NCBI RefSeq assembly: GCF_006715395.1
Contig: NZ_VFNC01000001.1
Location: 1,984,001 to 2,048,000, forward strand
Reading direction: 5' to 3'
Length of the DNA: 64,000 bases
Source: Streptomyces sp. SLBN-31
GTDB taxonomy: Bacteria > Actinomycetota > Actinomycetes > Streptomycetales > Streptomycetaceae
Made by a program: the position numbers and the translations under genes. Positions 1-8,464 of this stretch are shown here, one piece after another. Each line of letters opens with the position of its first letter. The first letter of the stretch is position 1. Below the pieces are notes generated by a model. The model had not been told where the DNA came from. It saw only the letters and a list, made by a program, of their open reading frames with translations, and ran no database searches.

Positions 1-1542
1 ACCCTGCTGAATCCGACCGACTACTTCCTGTACCTGCCCCTGCTGCCCCAGGTCGCCGCCGGCATCCTGGAGCCGCGCAGGGTCACCGTCTCCCTCTCGG
101 GCACCCTGCCGCGCGTCCGGCTGGTCCTCGGCGAGGCCGACGCGATCGACCTCGACGGGCGCACCGTGCACTACACCGGGCCGGAGGGCGACGGCGGGAC
201 TCTCGCCTACGACCGGCTGGTGCTCGCGGCCGGCAGCGTCAACAAGCTGCTGCCCATCCCCGGCGTCGCCGAGCACGCGCACGGCTTCCGCGGGCTGCCC
301 GAGGCGCTGTACCTGCGCGACCACGTGACCCGGCAGGTGGAGCTGGCCGCCGCCGCGGACGATCCGGAGACCTGCGCCGCGCGCTGCACCTTCGTGGTGG
401 TCGGCGCGGGGTACACCGGTACCGAGGTCGCCGCGCAGGGGCAGCTGTTCACCGACGCGCAGGTCCGCAAGCATCCGCTGCGGCGGGGCATGCGGCCGCG
501 CTGGCTGCTGCTCGACATCGCCGAACGGGTCCTGCCCGAACTCGACGAACACCTCTCGCGCACCGCCGACGCCGTGCTGCGCCAGCGGGGCGTCGACGTG
601 CGCATGGGCACCTCCGTGAAGGAGGCCACGCGCGAGGGGGTCCTGCTCACCGACGGGGAGTTCGTGCCCACCCGCTCGCTGGTGTGGTGCGTGGGCGTAC
701 GGCCCGATCCGCTCGCCGAGTCCATGGGGCTGCCCATGGAACGCGGCCGGCTGCTGGTCGATCCGCACCTGCAGGTGCCGGGCCGGCCCGAGCTGTTCGC
801 CGCCGGGGACGCGGCCGCCGTACCCGACCTGGAGAAGCCCGGCCAGTACACCCCGATGACGGCACAGCACGCGTGGCGGCAGGGCAAGGTCGCGGGCCGC
901 AACGTCGCCGCGTCGCTGGGCCAGGGTGAGCGGCGGGCCTACAGTCACCGGGACCTGGGGTTCGTCGTGGATCTGGGCGGGGTCAAGGCCGCCGCCAATC
1001 CGCTCGGCGTCCCGCTGTCCGGCCCGCTCGCGGGCGCGGTCACCCGGGGCTACCACCTCGCCGCGATGCCCGGCAACCGTGTCCGGGTCGCCGCCGACTG
1101 GCTCCTGGACGCCGTACTGCCGCGCCAGGCCGTCCAGTTGGGCCTCGTACGCTCCTGGTCGGTGCCCCTCGACACGGCCTCTCCGGAACTCGCCCGCGTG
1201 GCGGGCCACCCGGAGGACTCGTCCCGGAGCGGGGCCCGCTCGGGCCCGGGTGCGGCCACGGCCGAGGACGCCGCCGAGGACACCAGGGACACGACCGAAC
1301 AGGCCGCCGCAGCCGTGGAGAACCAGCCGGGCGAGCCTGCCAAAAACCAGCCGGGCGGCGAGCCCGCCAGGAATCAGCCGGGCGGAGAGCCCGCCAGAAG
1401 CCGGCCCGGCGGTGAGCCCGCGAAGAATCAGCCCGGCCCGCCGGCCGGTGGCGAAACGGGTGGGAAGGCGCGTGATGGTGAGGGCGCGCAGACTCCCGGA
1501 CCCGTCCGCCGTCCCGACACCCCCGCCGAAGGAGACGCATGA
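1..1542 (+). CDS. NDH-2-like FAD/NAD(P)-dependent oxidoreductase, 5' end outside the window
   Basis: Pyridine-nucleotide:disulfide oxidoreductase fold of the type II NADH dehydrogenase group, which passes electrons from NADH to quinone at the inner membrane face. The reading frame is open from base 1, so the N-terminal FAD-binding GxGxxG is outside the window. Visible are the NAD-binding glycine motif VVVGAGYTGTEVA (about nt 390-430) and the second FAD motif ELFAAGDAAAVPD (about nt 790-830). After about nt 1200 the protein becomes a roughly 110-residue low-complexity tail with degenerate copies of NQPGGEPA, which is unusual for this family. The stop overlaps the next ATG (ATGA), so it is probably cotranscribed with the transketolase. 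The family call is firm; the electron acceptor is inferred. Confidence 0.85.
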   Translation, partial: TLLNPTDYFLYLPLLPQVAAGILEPRRVTVSLSGTLPRVRLVLGEADAIDLDGRTVHYTGPEGDGGTLAYDRLVLAAGSVNKLLPIPGVAEHAHGFRGLPEALYLRDHVTRQVELAAAADDPETCAARCTFVVVGAGYTGTEVAAQGQLFTDAQVRKHPLRRGMRPRWLLLDIAERVLPELDEHLSRTADAVLRQRGVDVRMGTSVKEATREGVLLTDGEFVPTRSLVWCVGVRPDPLAESMGLPMERGRLLVDPHLQVPGRPELFAAGDAAAVPDLEKPGQYTPMTAQHAWRQGKVAGRNVAASLGQGERRAYSHRDLGFVVDLGGVKAAANPLGVPLSGPLAGAVTRGYHLAAMPGNRVRVAADWLLDAVLPRQAVQLGLVRSWSVPLDTASPELARVAGHPEDSSRSGARSGPGAATAEDAAEDTRDTTEQAAAAVENQPGEPAKNQPGGEPARNQPGGEPARSRPGGEPAKNQPGPPAGGETGGKARDGEGAQTPGPVRRPDTPAEGDA

Positions 1543-3386
1543 ACACCACCGAACTCACCGAGCTTGCACAGCAGTTGAGGGTCGACAGCGTGCGGGCCGC
1601 GGCTGCCGCCGGGTCCGGGCACCCGACGTCCTCGATGTCCGCCGCGGATCTGGTGGCCGTACTGATCGCCCGCCACTTCCGCTACGACTTCGACCGCCCC
1701 GCCCACCCCGGCAACGACCGCTTCGTGCTGTCCAAGGGACACGCCTCGCCGCTGCTGTACTCCGCCTACAAGGCGGTCGGCGCCGTCGACGACGAGGAAC
1801 TGCTGAGCTTCCGCAAGCTCGGCAGCCGGCTCGAGGGGCATCCGACCCCGCGCAGGCTGCCGTGGGTCGAGACGGCCACCGGCTCGCTCGGCCAGGGCCT
1901 CCCCGTCGGCGTCGGCATCGCGCTGTCGGGCAAGCGGCTGGAGCGCAGCGGCTACCGCGTGTGGGTGCTGTGCGGGGACAGCGAGCTGGCCGAGGGGTCC
2001 GTCTGGGAGGCCGCCGAACACGCGGCGTACGAGCATCTCGACAACCTCACCGCGATCGTCGACGTGAACCGGCTGGGCCAGCGCGGACCCACCCGGCACG
2101 GGCACGACCTCGACGCCTACGCCCGCCGCTTCCAGGCGTTCGGCTGGCACACCATCGAGGTCGACGGGCACGACGTGGACGCGATCGACCGCGCCTACGG
2201 CGAGGCGGCCTCGACCGTCGGCCAGCCCACCGCGATCCTCGCCCGCACCCTCAAGGGCAAGGGCGTCGAGGCCGTCCAGGACCGCGAGGGCCTGCACGGC
2301 AAGCCGCTGCCCGACGCCGACGAGGCCATCGCCGAACTCGGCGGCCCCCGCGACATCCGAGTCCAGGTGCACGAACCGCCCGCCGCCCGCATGCTGCACG
2401 CCGTACGCGCCGGCCACTACGAACCGCCCCGCTGGGGCAAGGGCGAGGAGGTCGCCACCCGCAACGCCTTCGGTGAGGCGCTGGCCGCGCTCGGCAGCGG
2501 CCGCGGTGACGTCGTGGCCCTCGACGGCGAGGTCGGCGACTCCACGCGCACGGAGGCCTTCGCCAAGGAACACGCCGAGCGCTACTTCGAGTGCTACATC
2601 GCCGAGCAGGAGATGGTCGCCGCCGCCGTAGGCCTCGCCGCCCGCGGCTGGGTGCCGTACGCCTGTACGTTCGCCGCGTTCCTGACCCGCGCGTACGACT
2701 TCGTGCGCATGGCGTCCATCAGCGGGGCCGGCATCAACCTCGTCGGCTCGCACGCGGGCGTCGCCATCGGCCAGGACGGGCCCTCCCAGATGGGTCTCGA
2801 GGACCTGGCGATGATGCGGGCCGTGCACGGCTCGACCGTGCTGTACCCCTGCGACGCCAACCAGACCGCCCAGCTCGTCGCCGCGATGGCGGGCTGCGAG
2901 GGCGTCCGGTACCTGCGTACCTCCCGCGGCGAGAGCCCGGTGATCTACGGCCCCGACGAGGAGTTCCCGATCGGCGGCAGCAAGGTGCTGCGCTCCTCCG
3001 CCGACGACCGGCTGACCCTGGTCGCGGCCGGCGTCACCGTGCACGAGGCGCTGGCCGCCGCGGACGCGCTGGAGCGGGACGGAATCCGGGCCCGGGTCGT
3101 CGACCTGTACTCGGTCAAGCCCGTCGACCGGCTCACGCTGCGCCGGGCCGCGGAGGAGACCGGCTGCCTGGTCACCGTGGAGGACCACCACGAGGAGGGA
3201 GGCCTCGGTGACGCCGTCCTGGACGCGTTCCTCGACGGCCGGCCCGTGCCCCGGCTGGTGCGGCTCGCCGTGCGCGGCATGCCCGGCTCCGCCTCGCCGG
3301 ACGAGCAGCTGCACGCGGCCGGCATCGACGCCGAGTCGATCGCGGCTGCCGGGAAGCTGCTGGTGGAGGAGGCGGTCGTGTCGTGA
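1539..3386 (+). CDS. tkt: Transketolase, short (animal-like) form
   Basis: Thiamine-diphosphate transketolase transferring two-carbon ketol units in the non-oxidative pentose phosphate pathway; cytosolic. At 615 aa it is shorter than the usual bacterial enzyme (about 660-700 aa). The N-terminus GSGHPTSSMSAADLVAVL, the TPP/metal loop GDSELAEGSVWEA (about residue 146) and the catalytic-Glu region CYIAEQEMVAAAVGLA (about residue 350) resemble metazoan transketolases more than TktA. All three domains (TPP, pyrimidine-binding, C-terminal) are present, so it looks complete. It overlaps the upstream oxidoreductase by ATGA and the downstream ligD-type gene by GTGA, indicating translational coupling. 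It may be a secondary transketolase beside a housekeeping copy elsewhere (inference). Confidence 0.93.
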   Translation: MNTTELTELAQQLRVDSVRAAAAAGSGHPTSSMSAADLVAVLIARHFRYDFDRPAHPGNDRFVLSKGHASPLLYSAYKAVGAVDDEELLSFRKLGSRLEGHPTPRRLPWVETATGSLGQGLPVGVGIALSGKRLERSGYRVWVLCGDSELAEGSVWEAAEHAAYEHLDNLTAIVDVNRLGQRGPTRHGHDLDAYARRFQAFGWHTIEVDGHDVDAIDRAYGEAASTVGQPTAILARTLKGKGVEAVQDREGLHGKPLPDADEAIAELGGPRDIRVQVHEPPAARMLHAVRAGHYEPPRWGKGEEVATRNAFGEALAALGSGRGDVVALDGEVGDSTRTEAFAKEHAERYFECYIAEQEMVAAAVGLAARGWVPYACTFAAFLTRAYDFVRMASISGAGINLVGSHAGVAIGQDGPSQMGLEDLAMMRAVHGSTVLYPCDANQTAQLVAAMAGCEGVRYLRTSRGESPVIYGPDEEFPIGGSKVLRSSADDRLTLVAAGVTVHEALAAADALERDGIRARVVDLYSVKPVDRLTLRRAAEETGCLVTVEDHHEEGGLGDAVLDAFLDGRPVPRLVRLAVRGMPGSASPDEQLHAAGIDAESIAAAGKLLVEEAVVS

Positions 3387-4315
3387 GCCGGGACGACGGC
3401 GGACGGACCGTGCGGGCCGGGCGACGGACGGTGCAGATCCACCGGGCGGACAAGGTGCTCTTCCCGGGAGGCGGCGACGCGAAGGAGTACACCAAGGGCG
3501 ATCTCGTCGACTACTACCGGTCGGCCGCCCCGTTCATGCTGGCCCACCTGCGTGGCCGTCCGCTGATGCTGGAACGGCACCCGGACGGCATCGACGGCCC
3601 GCGCTTCATGCAGAAGAACACCCCCGAGAACTACCCGGACTGGATCACCCGCGTCGAGCTGGCCAAGGAGGGCGGCACCGTCTGCCACACCGTGTGCGAC
3701 GACGTGGCCACCCTCGTCTACCTGGCCGACCAGGCGGCCGTCACCCTGCACCGCTGGCTGTCCCGGGTGGACCGGGTGGACCGGCCCGACCGGATGGTGT
3801 TCGACCTGGATCCGGCGGGTGACGACTTCGCGGCGGTGCGCGAGGCGGCCCGGTGGCTGGGCGAGCTCCTCGACGAGCTGAAGCTGCCCTCCGCCCTGAT
3901 GACCACCGGCTCGCGCGGCCTGCACGTCGTGGTGCCCCTGGACGGCCGGCACGACTTCGACGAGGTACGGGAGTTCGCCCGGGACGTCGCCGAAGCCCTC
4001 GCCGGGGCCCATCCCGACCGGCTCACCACCGCCGCCCGCAAGAAGGACCGCGGGGACCGGCTCTACCTCGACGTGGGCCGCAACGCCTACGCGCAGACCG
4101 CGGTCGCACCCCTCACCGTCCGCGCCCTGCCCGGGGCGCCGGTGGCCACCCCCGTGGACTGGGCCCAGCTGGACGACCCGGCCGTGCACGCGCGCCGCTG
4201 GACGATCGCCGACGCGGTCGAGCAGGTCCGGGGCGACCCGTGGGCCGGCCTCATGAGCAGGAAACGCGCTCTCGGACCCGCCCGTCGCAGGCTGGACGCC
4301 TTGCGCGGCTCGTGA
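3383..4315 (+). CDS. ligD: LigD-type polymerase-domain protein (NHEJ primase-polymerase)
   Basis: Stand-alone 310-aa eukaryotic-primase-like polymerase domain of the LigD family, which fills gaps during Ku-dependent non-homologous end joining. The metal-binding DxD lies in MVFDLDPAGDDF (about residue 140), followed by the conserved TTGSRGLHVVVPL segment and the lysine/arginine-rich TTAARKKDRGDRLYLD region (about residues 212-227). No ligase or phosphoesterase domain is fused, as is common in Streptomyces where the activities are split. The GTG start overlaps the transketolase stop (GTGA). No ku gene is in the window, so the partner must lie elsewhere. Family assignment is firm; in vivo repair role is inferred. 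Confidence 0.88.
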   Translation: MSRDDGGRTVRAGRRTVQIHRADKVLFPGGGDAKEYTKGDLVDYYRSAAPFMLAHLRGRPLMLERHPDGIDGPRFMQKNTPENYPDWITRVELAKEGGTVCHTVCDDVATLVYLADQAAVTLHRWLSRVDRVDRPDRMVFDLDPAGDDFAAVREAARWLGELLDELKLPSALMTTGSRGLHVVVPLDGRHDFDEVREFARDVAEALAGAHPDRLTTAARKKDRGDRLYLDVGRNAYAQTAVAPLTVRALPGAPVATPVDWAQLDDPAVHARRWTIADAVEQVRGDPWAGLMSRKRALGPARRRLDALRGS

Positions 4316-4361
4316 AGGTTTGGCGGCTGATATTGCGGCCACCCGCAAACAAGAGGTGGCC

Positions 4362-4718
4362 ATGTCTGACACAAAAGACTCACAAGAATCCCAGAATTCA
4401 CAGAAGTCACAGAATTCGGACAAAGGGAACGGCATGACGAGCAGGCGGTCGAACCCGATGGAGGTGCTGCGCAACGCGCGCACCCAGCTCGCGGAGCTGA
4501 CGGGCATGGCCCCCGAGAGCGTCTCGTCGTTCGAGCAGACGGACGACGGCTGGTGTCTCGAGGTCGAGGTCCTTGAACTGGCGCGAGTGCCGGACACGAT
4601 GAGCCTGATGGCGAGCTATCAGGTCGACCTCGACAGCGACGGTCAACTGACCGGATACCGACGCGTCCGGCGATACGAACGCGGGCGGGCCGACGCACAC
4701 AGGCCTGGCGGCCGTTAG
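4362..4718 (+). CDS. gvpO: Gas vesicle protein GvpO
   Basis: First gene of the gas-vesicle cluster, 118 aa. The C-terminal GvpO domain is recognisable ([20 protein letters not shown], then [20 protein letters not shown] and [20 protein letters not shown]). The N-terminal 25 residues are a Ser/Gln/Asn/Lys run built on an S-Q-x repeat. The ATG at 4362 was chosen over an upstream TTG at 4320 because AGAGGTGG stands 3 to 10 bases before it. GvpO is a small accessory protein that in haloarchaea affects gas-vesicle gene expression; its actinobacterial role is not settled. It sits 46 bases after the LigD-type gene and 52 bases before gvpA. Confidence 0.9.
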   Translation: MSDTKDSQESQNSQKSQNSDKGNGMTSRRSNPMEVLRNARTQLAELTGMAPESVSSFEQTDDGWCLEVEVLELARVPDTMSLMASYQVDLDSDGQLTGYRRVRRYERGRADAHRPGGR

Positions 4719-4770
4719 GCCGCGCACCCGCTCACACTTCCGAAACCACAGACAAGGAGGCGCGGTCGGC

Positions 4771-5205
4771 ATGACCGTTGTCCCGGCACAGCAGACCGGC
4801 GGTGGGGGCGGTTCCAGCGGCCTCTACGACGTTCTGGAACTCGTCCTCGACAGGGGTCTGGTCATCGATGCGTTCGTACGGGTCTCCCTGGTCGGCATCG
4901 AGATCCTGAAGATCGACGTGCGTGTCGTCGTGGCCAGCGTCGACACCTACCTGCGCTTCGCCGAGGCGTGCAACCGGCTGGACCTCGAGTCCGGCCCGCA
5001 CAAGAACCCCGGCCTGCCCGACCTGGTCGGTGAGATGACCGAGTCCGGCGCGCGCGGCAAGTCCAAGGGTGCGCTCTCCGGAGCCGCCGAGACCATATCC
5101 GGCGCCTTCAAGCAGGCGCGTGACGAGGGGCGTGAGACGGAGACCGAGTCCCGGCCCCGCGCCCGCAAGTCCACCGCCTCGCGCAGGAAGGAGGAGCAGG
5201 AGTGA
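4771..5205 (+). CDS. gvpA: Gas vesicle structural protein GvpA with long basic C-terminal extension
   Basis: GvpA forms the ribbed protein shell of gas vesicles. The hallmark core occupies about residues 15-68: [18 protein letters not shown], then [20 protein letters not shown]. The protein is 144 aa against roughly 70-80 for classical GvpA; the surplus is a Gly-rich N-terminus and an Arg/Lys/Ser-rich tail of about 70 residues. AAGGAGG (about 4754) precedes the ATG. Its stop overlaps the gvpF GTG by four bases. GvpJ and GvpS in the same cluster are shorter paralogues with the same fold. Whether a shell protein with such a tail polymerises into normal vesicles is open. Confidence 0.92.
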   Translation: MTVVPAQQTGGGGGSSGLYDVLELVLDRGLVIDAFVRVSLVGIEILKIDVRVVVASVDTYLRFAEACNRLDLESGPHKNPGLPDLVGEMTESGARGKSKGALSGAAETISGAFKQARDEGRETETESRPRARKSTASRRKEEQE

Positions 5206-5972
5206 GCACGTACGTCTACGGCATCACCGCGAGTTCGCACCCCGCGCTGTCGGAAGACCTGGTGGGCGTCGGCGACCCGCCCCGCCAGGTGCGGGTCCTG
5301 CAGGCCGGCGAGCTGGCGGCCGTCGTGAGCGACGCGCCCGAGGGGCTGCGGCCCAAGCGCAAGGACCTGCTCGCCCATCAGGCGGTACTCGCCGAGGCCG
5401 GCGCCGCGGGCGTGGTGCTGCCCATGCGCTTCGGTAGCGTCGCACCGGACGACGACACCGTCACCGGTGTCCTCACCGAGCGCGCCGACCACTACAAGGA
5501 GCGGCTGGGCGCCCTGGAGGGCAAGGTCGAGTACAACGTCAAGGCCTCCCACCAGGAAGAGGCCGTGCTGCACCGCGTGATGTCCGAGAACCCGGAGATC
5601 CGCGCCATGACCGAGGCCAACCGGCAGGCGGGCGGCGGTAGTTACGACGACCGGCTCAGGCTCGGCGAGATGGTGGTGGCCGCGGTCAAGGCCCGCGAGG
5701 CCGAGGACGCGACCGAGGTCCAGCAGGCCCTCGAACCCCTCGCCGCGGACGTGGCCGCCGGCCCCGAGTCCAGCGGCTGGCTGCTCAACGTCTCCTTCCT
5801 GGTGGACCGCGACTCCGCCGACGAGTTCCTGGCCGCGGTGGACCAGGTCCGCAACAGCCATCCCCACATCGAGCTGCGCGTCAACGGGCCACTGCCCCCG
5901 TACAGCTTCGTGGAACCGGGCCCCGCCGAGCACGCGAGCTCCGCGGCAGGTCCGGGCATCGCCCAGGAGTGA
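5202..5972 (+). CDS. gvpF: Gas vesicle protein GvpF
   Basis: GvpL/GvpF-family protein of 256 aa, an essential minor component or assembly factor thought to bind GvpA. Family features are the N-terminal [14 protein letters not shown], the [17 protein letters not shown] segment (about residue 70), [19 protein letters not shown] and the C-terminal [20 protein letters not shown] with [16 protein letters not shown] start at 5202 with AGGAAGGAGG just upstream, overlapping the gvpA stop. It is a paralogue of gvpL at 8461, which shares the same domain order. Confidence 0.92.
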   Translation: MSTYVYGITASSHPALSEDLVGVGDPPRQVRVLQAGELAAVVSDAPEGLRPKRKDLLAHQAVLAEAGAAGVVLPMRFGSVAPDDDTVTGVLTERADHYKERLGALEGKVEYNVKASHQEEAVLHRVMSENPEIRAMTEANRQAGGGSYDDRLRLGEMVVAAVKAREAEDATEVQQALEPLAADVAAGPESSGWLLNVSFLVDRDSADEFLAAVDQVRNSHPHIELRVNGPLPPYSFVEPGPAEHASSAAGPGIAQE

Positions 5973-5977
5973 GACCC

Positions 5978-6241
5978 GTGGGACTGATCAAGGAGCTGGT
6001 CCTGCTGCCCTTCGCCCCGGTGCGCGGAAGCGGCTGGGTGATCGGGCAGGTCGTGCAGGAGGCGGAGCGGATCTACTACGACCCCTCCACGATCAGGGCC
6101 GAACTCGCCCGGCTCGAAGAGCAGTTGGAGGCCGGCGAGATCGACGAGGAGGAATTCGACCGACAGGAGGACGAACTCCTGGACCGGCTTGAGACCGGCC
6201 TCCGCAGAAGCGGGGCCACAGGCAACGGGACGGCACGATGA
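5978..6241 (+). CDS. gvpG: Gas vesicle protein GvpG
   Basis: Small accessory protein of 87 aa with the GvpG signature: an N-terminal hydrophobic segment GLIKELVLLPFAPVRG followed by a charged helical region (IRAELARLEEQLEAGEIDEE and EEFDRQEDELLDRLETG). The GTG at 5978 is preferred because AGGAG (5965-5969) stands eight bases before it and homologues begin MGL; a GTG at 5969 overlapping the gvpF stop is the alternative. The stop overlaps the gvpY ATG (ATGA). The helical part may form a coiled coil (inference). Confidence 0.88.
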   Translation: MGLIKELVLLPFAPVRGSGWVIGQVVQEAERIYYDPSTIRAELARLEEQLEAGEIDEEEFDRQEDELLDRLETGLRRSGATGNGTAR

Positions 6242-6966
6242 ACCGAGTGGGACTGGGCCTCGCGGTAGGGGCCGGATACGTCCTCGGACGTACCAAAAAA
6301 ATGAAAATGGCGTTCGCGCTCGGCGGGCTCGTGGCCGGCAAGCGGATGCATCTGAGTCCGCGCGCGCTGGCGGACCTGATGTCCCAGCAACTGCAGAACA
6401 ACCCGCAGTTCAAGGAGATCGGCGACCAGCTGCGCGAGGACCTGCGAGGAGTGGGCAAGGCGGCCTCCGGCGCGATGGTGGAACGGCAGATCGACGCCCT
6501 CGCCGACCGCCTGCACGGCCGTACCGCCCAGGTCCGCGACCAGCTGTCGGGCGTGGCCGGCAAGGCGACCGGCGGCCTCGACTCCGACGAGGAGGACGAG
6601 GACGCCGGGCGGGAGGACACTGAGGAGGAGGAACCCCGCGAGGAGTACGACGACGAGGAACCGGAGGCGGAGGAAGAGGAATCCTCGGACGCCGAGGACT
6701 CCGAGGACGCTGAGGACTCCGAGGACTCCGAGGACTCCGAGGACTCCGACGAGGACCGGGAGCCGGTGAGGCGGACCGCCAAGAAGGCGGCCAAGAAGGC
6801 ACCGGCCAAGAAGTCGGCCGCGAAGAAGGCCCCGGCCAAGAAGACGGCGGGCAAGCGGACCGCGAGCAAGCAGGCCCCGGCGAAGAAGGCCGCCAAGAAG
6901 ACGGCCGCGGCCGGGAGCGCCGCTCGCGGAGCCCGCTCCCGCCGGCCGAAGGGAGGCGGTGAGTGA
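6238..6966 (+). CDS. gvpY: Gas vesicle cluster protein GvpY, acidic stretch plus histone-like basic tail
   Basis: Actinobacterial gas-vesicle cluster protein of 242 aa in the position of gvpY. Residues 1-40 contain a weak hydrophobic segment (LGLAVGAGYVLGRTKK, MAFALGGLVAG). Residues 40-115 are a conserved helical domain (LSPRALADLMSQQL, ADRLHGRTAQVRDQLSGVAG). Residues 118-178 are strongly acidic, with tandem EDS units, and residues 180-240 are Lys/Ala/Pro-rich with AKKAPAKK repeats like histone H1 or actinobacterial HU tails. The molecule is thus strongly polarised in charge. No enzymatic motif is seen. ATG start overlaps the gvpG stop. Function is not established. Confidence 0.8.
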   Translation: MNRVGLGLAVGAGYVLGRTKKMKMAFALGGLVAGKRMHLSPRALADLMSQQLQNNPQFKEIGDQLREDLRGVGKAASGAMVERQIDALADRLHGRTAQVRDQLSGVAGKATGGLDSDEEDEDAGREDTEEEEPREEYDDEEPEAEEEESSDAEDSEDAEDSEDSEDSEDSDEDREPVRRTAKKAAKKAPAKKSAAKKAPAKKTAGKRTASKQAPAKKAAKKTAAAGSAARGARSRRPKGGGE

Positions 6967-8117
6967 TGACCGATGCAGTCGGATCGGCCACTTCGGCCGC
7001 ACGCGGAGCGACCGACAAGGCGTCACCGCTGACCGACCTGGCCCACAGCGAGGCCGCCGACCGGCTCAAGGCCGAGGCGCAGGAATACCTCGCCGCGCAG
7101 GCCACCCGCCTGCTGACGGGCGTCGGCCACAAGCTGGGCCAGACCACCGGCAAACTCAACGACATAGCCGAGGGCAACAGCCCCGGGTTCGCCAAGCTCG
7201 CCCTGGACGGCGGCCGCAAGCTCGCCGAGGGCAAGGGGCCGCTGCGCTCCGCCCTGGAACTCGGCGCCTCACGCGCGAAGGACAACGTTGTGAATGCCTT
7301 CAAGAACCTCGGTGGGGGCAAGGGCAAGCGCAAGAAGGGGGCGGGCAAGAAGCCGACGGTCATCATCGAGTCCGTCGACGTGGGCGTGGACCGGCGCACC
7401 GCCTACGACCAGTGGACCCAGTACCAGGACTTCAGCACCTTCGCCAAGGGCGTCAAGAGCGCGAGCCGCTCCGACGACACCCAGAGCGACTGGCAGATGA
7501 AGGTCTTCTGGTCCAACCGGAGCTGGAAGGCGAAGACCACCGAGCAGATACCGGACGACCGGATCGCCTGGTCCTCGGAGGGCGCAAAGGGCACCACCAG
7601 GGGCGTCGTCTCCTTCCACCGGCTCGACGACAACCTCACCCGGGTTCTGCTCGTCATCGAGTACTACCCCACGGGTCTGTTCGAGAAGACCGGCAACATC
7701 TGGCGCGCCCAGGGCCGCCGTGCCCGGCTCGACCTCAAGAACTTCGTCCGCTTCATCACCCTCAAGGGCGAGGCCGAGGACAGCTGGCGCGGCGAGATCC
7801 GCGACGGCGAGGTCGTCCGCAGCCACGAGGACGCGGTGGCCGAGGAGGAGGAGTCGCAGGAGAACCCGGAGGAGGGCTCCGAGGAAGGCGAGGAGGCCTA
7901 CGAGGGCGAAGAAGAGGGCGACGAGGAGCCCGAGGGCGAGTACGACGAGGAAGAGGAAGGCGAGGAGGACGACGAGGCTCGCGGCGAAGAGGAGCCCGAG
8001 GAGGAAGAGGAAGTCGAGGAGGGCGAGGAGCCCGAGGGCGAGTACGAGGAAGAGGCCGAGGAAGAGGCCGAAGAAGAGCCCGAGTACGAGTACGCCGATG
8101 GTCGGGGCCGTCGATGA
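6966..8117 (+). CDS. gvpZ: Gas vesicle cluster protein GvpZ, SRPBCC domain with acidic tail
   Basis: 383 aa. Residues about 130-275 form an SRPBCC (START-like, cyclase/dehydrase) domain: VIIESVDVGVDRRTAYDQWT, MKVFWSNRSWKAKTTEQIPD, RIAWSSEGAKGTTRGVVSFH and LLVIEYYPTGLFEKTGN. Such domains usually bind a hydrophobic ligand. The last 110 residues are almost entirely Glu/Asp/Gly. The N-terminal 130 residues are helical and end in the basic run KGKRKKGAGKK. The ATG at 6966 shares one base with the gvpY stop (TGATG); a GTG at 6963 is equally possible. The acidic tail may pair with the basic tail of GvpY, its neighbour (inference). Confidence 0.82.
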   Translation: MTDAVGSATSAARGATDKASPLTDLAHSEAADRLKAEAQEYLAAQATRLLTGVGHKLGQTTGKLNDIAEGNSPGFAKLALDGGRKLAEGKGPLRSALELGASRAKDNVVNAFKNLGGGKGKRKKGAGKKPTVIIESVDVGVDRRTAYDQWTQYQDFSTFAKGVKSASRSDDTQSDWQMKVFWSNRSWKAKTTEQIPDDRIAWSSEGAKGTTRGVVSFHRLDDNLTRVLLVIEYYPTGLFEKTGNIWRAQGRRARLDLKNFVRFITLKGEAEDSWRGEIRDGEVVRSHEDAVAEEEESQENPEEGSEEGEEAYEGEEEGDEEPEGEYDEEEEGEEDDEARGEEEPEEEEEVEEGEEPEGEYEEEAEEEAEEEPEYEYADGRGRR

Positions 8118-8464
8118 CCATGGCCAGCCGGATGCCCGAACCCTACGGCCAGGGTTCGGGCGCCAACCTTGCCGACATCCTGGAACGCGTGCTCGACAAG
8201 GGCATCGTGATCGCCGGTGACATCCGCATCAACCTTCTCGACATAGAGCTCCTCACCATCAAGCTGCGGCTGATCGTCGCCTCGGTGGACAAGGCGAAGG
8301 AGATGGGCATCGACTGGTGGGAGGACGACCCGGCGCTGTCGTCCCGCGCCCGCCGCAACGAACTGTCCCGCGAGAACGCCGAGCTGCGCGAGCGGCTGGC
8401 CCGGCTGGAGCCGTTGGAGGCCGCCATCGCGGAGCGGGAGCGTGAGGAGGAGGAGAGGGCATGA
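8114..8464 (+). CDS. gvpJ: Gas vesicle protein GvpJ (GvpA paralogue)
   Basis: 116-aa GvpA-family minor protein. The core NLADILERVLDKGIVIAGDI with RINLLDIELLTIKLRLIVAS (about residues 18-57) aligns with GvpA, but the IDWWEDDP segment and a helical C-terminus (LSRENAELRERLARLEPLE, likely coiled coil) mark it as GvpJ. In other organisms GvpJ is thought to help nucleate vesicles. The ATG at 8114 overlaps the gvpZ stop; there is no strong ribosome binding site, so translation is probably coupled. ATG 8120 is the alternative start. Confidence 0.88.
   Translation: MTMASRMPEPYGQGSGANLADILERVLDKGIVIAGDIRINLLDIELLTIKLRLIVASVDKAKEMGIDWWEDDPALSSRARRNELSRENAELRERLARLEPLEAAIAEREREEEERA

Noticed and set aside
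3383..4315. A ku gene beside the LigD polymerase
   Set aside because: No Ku-like sequence was found on either strand near it or anywhere in the window.
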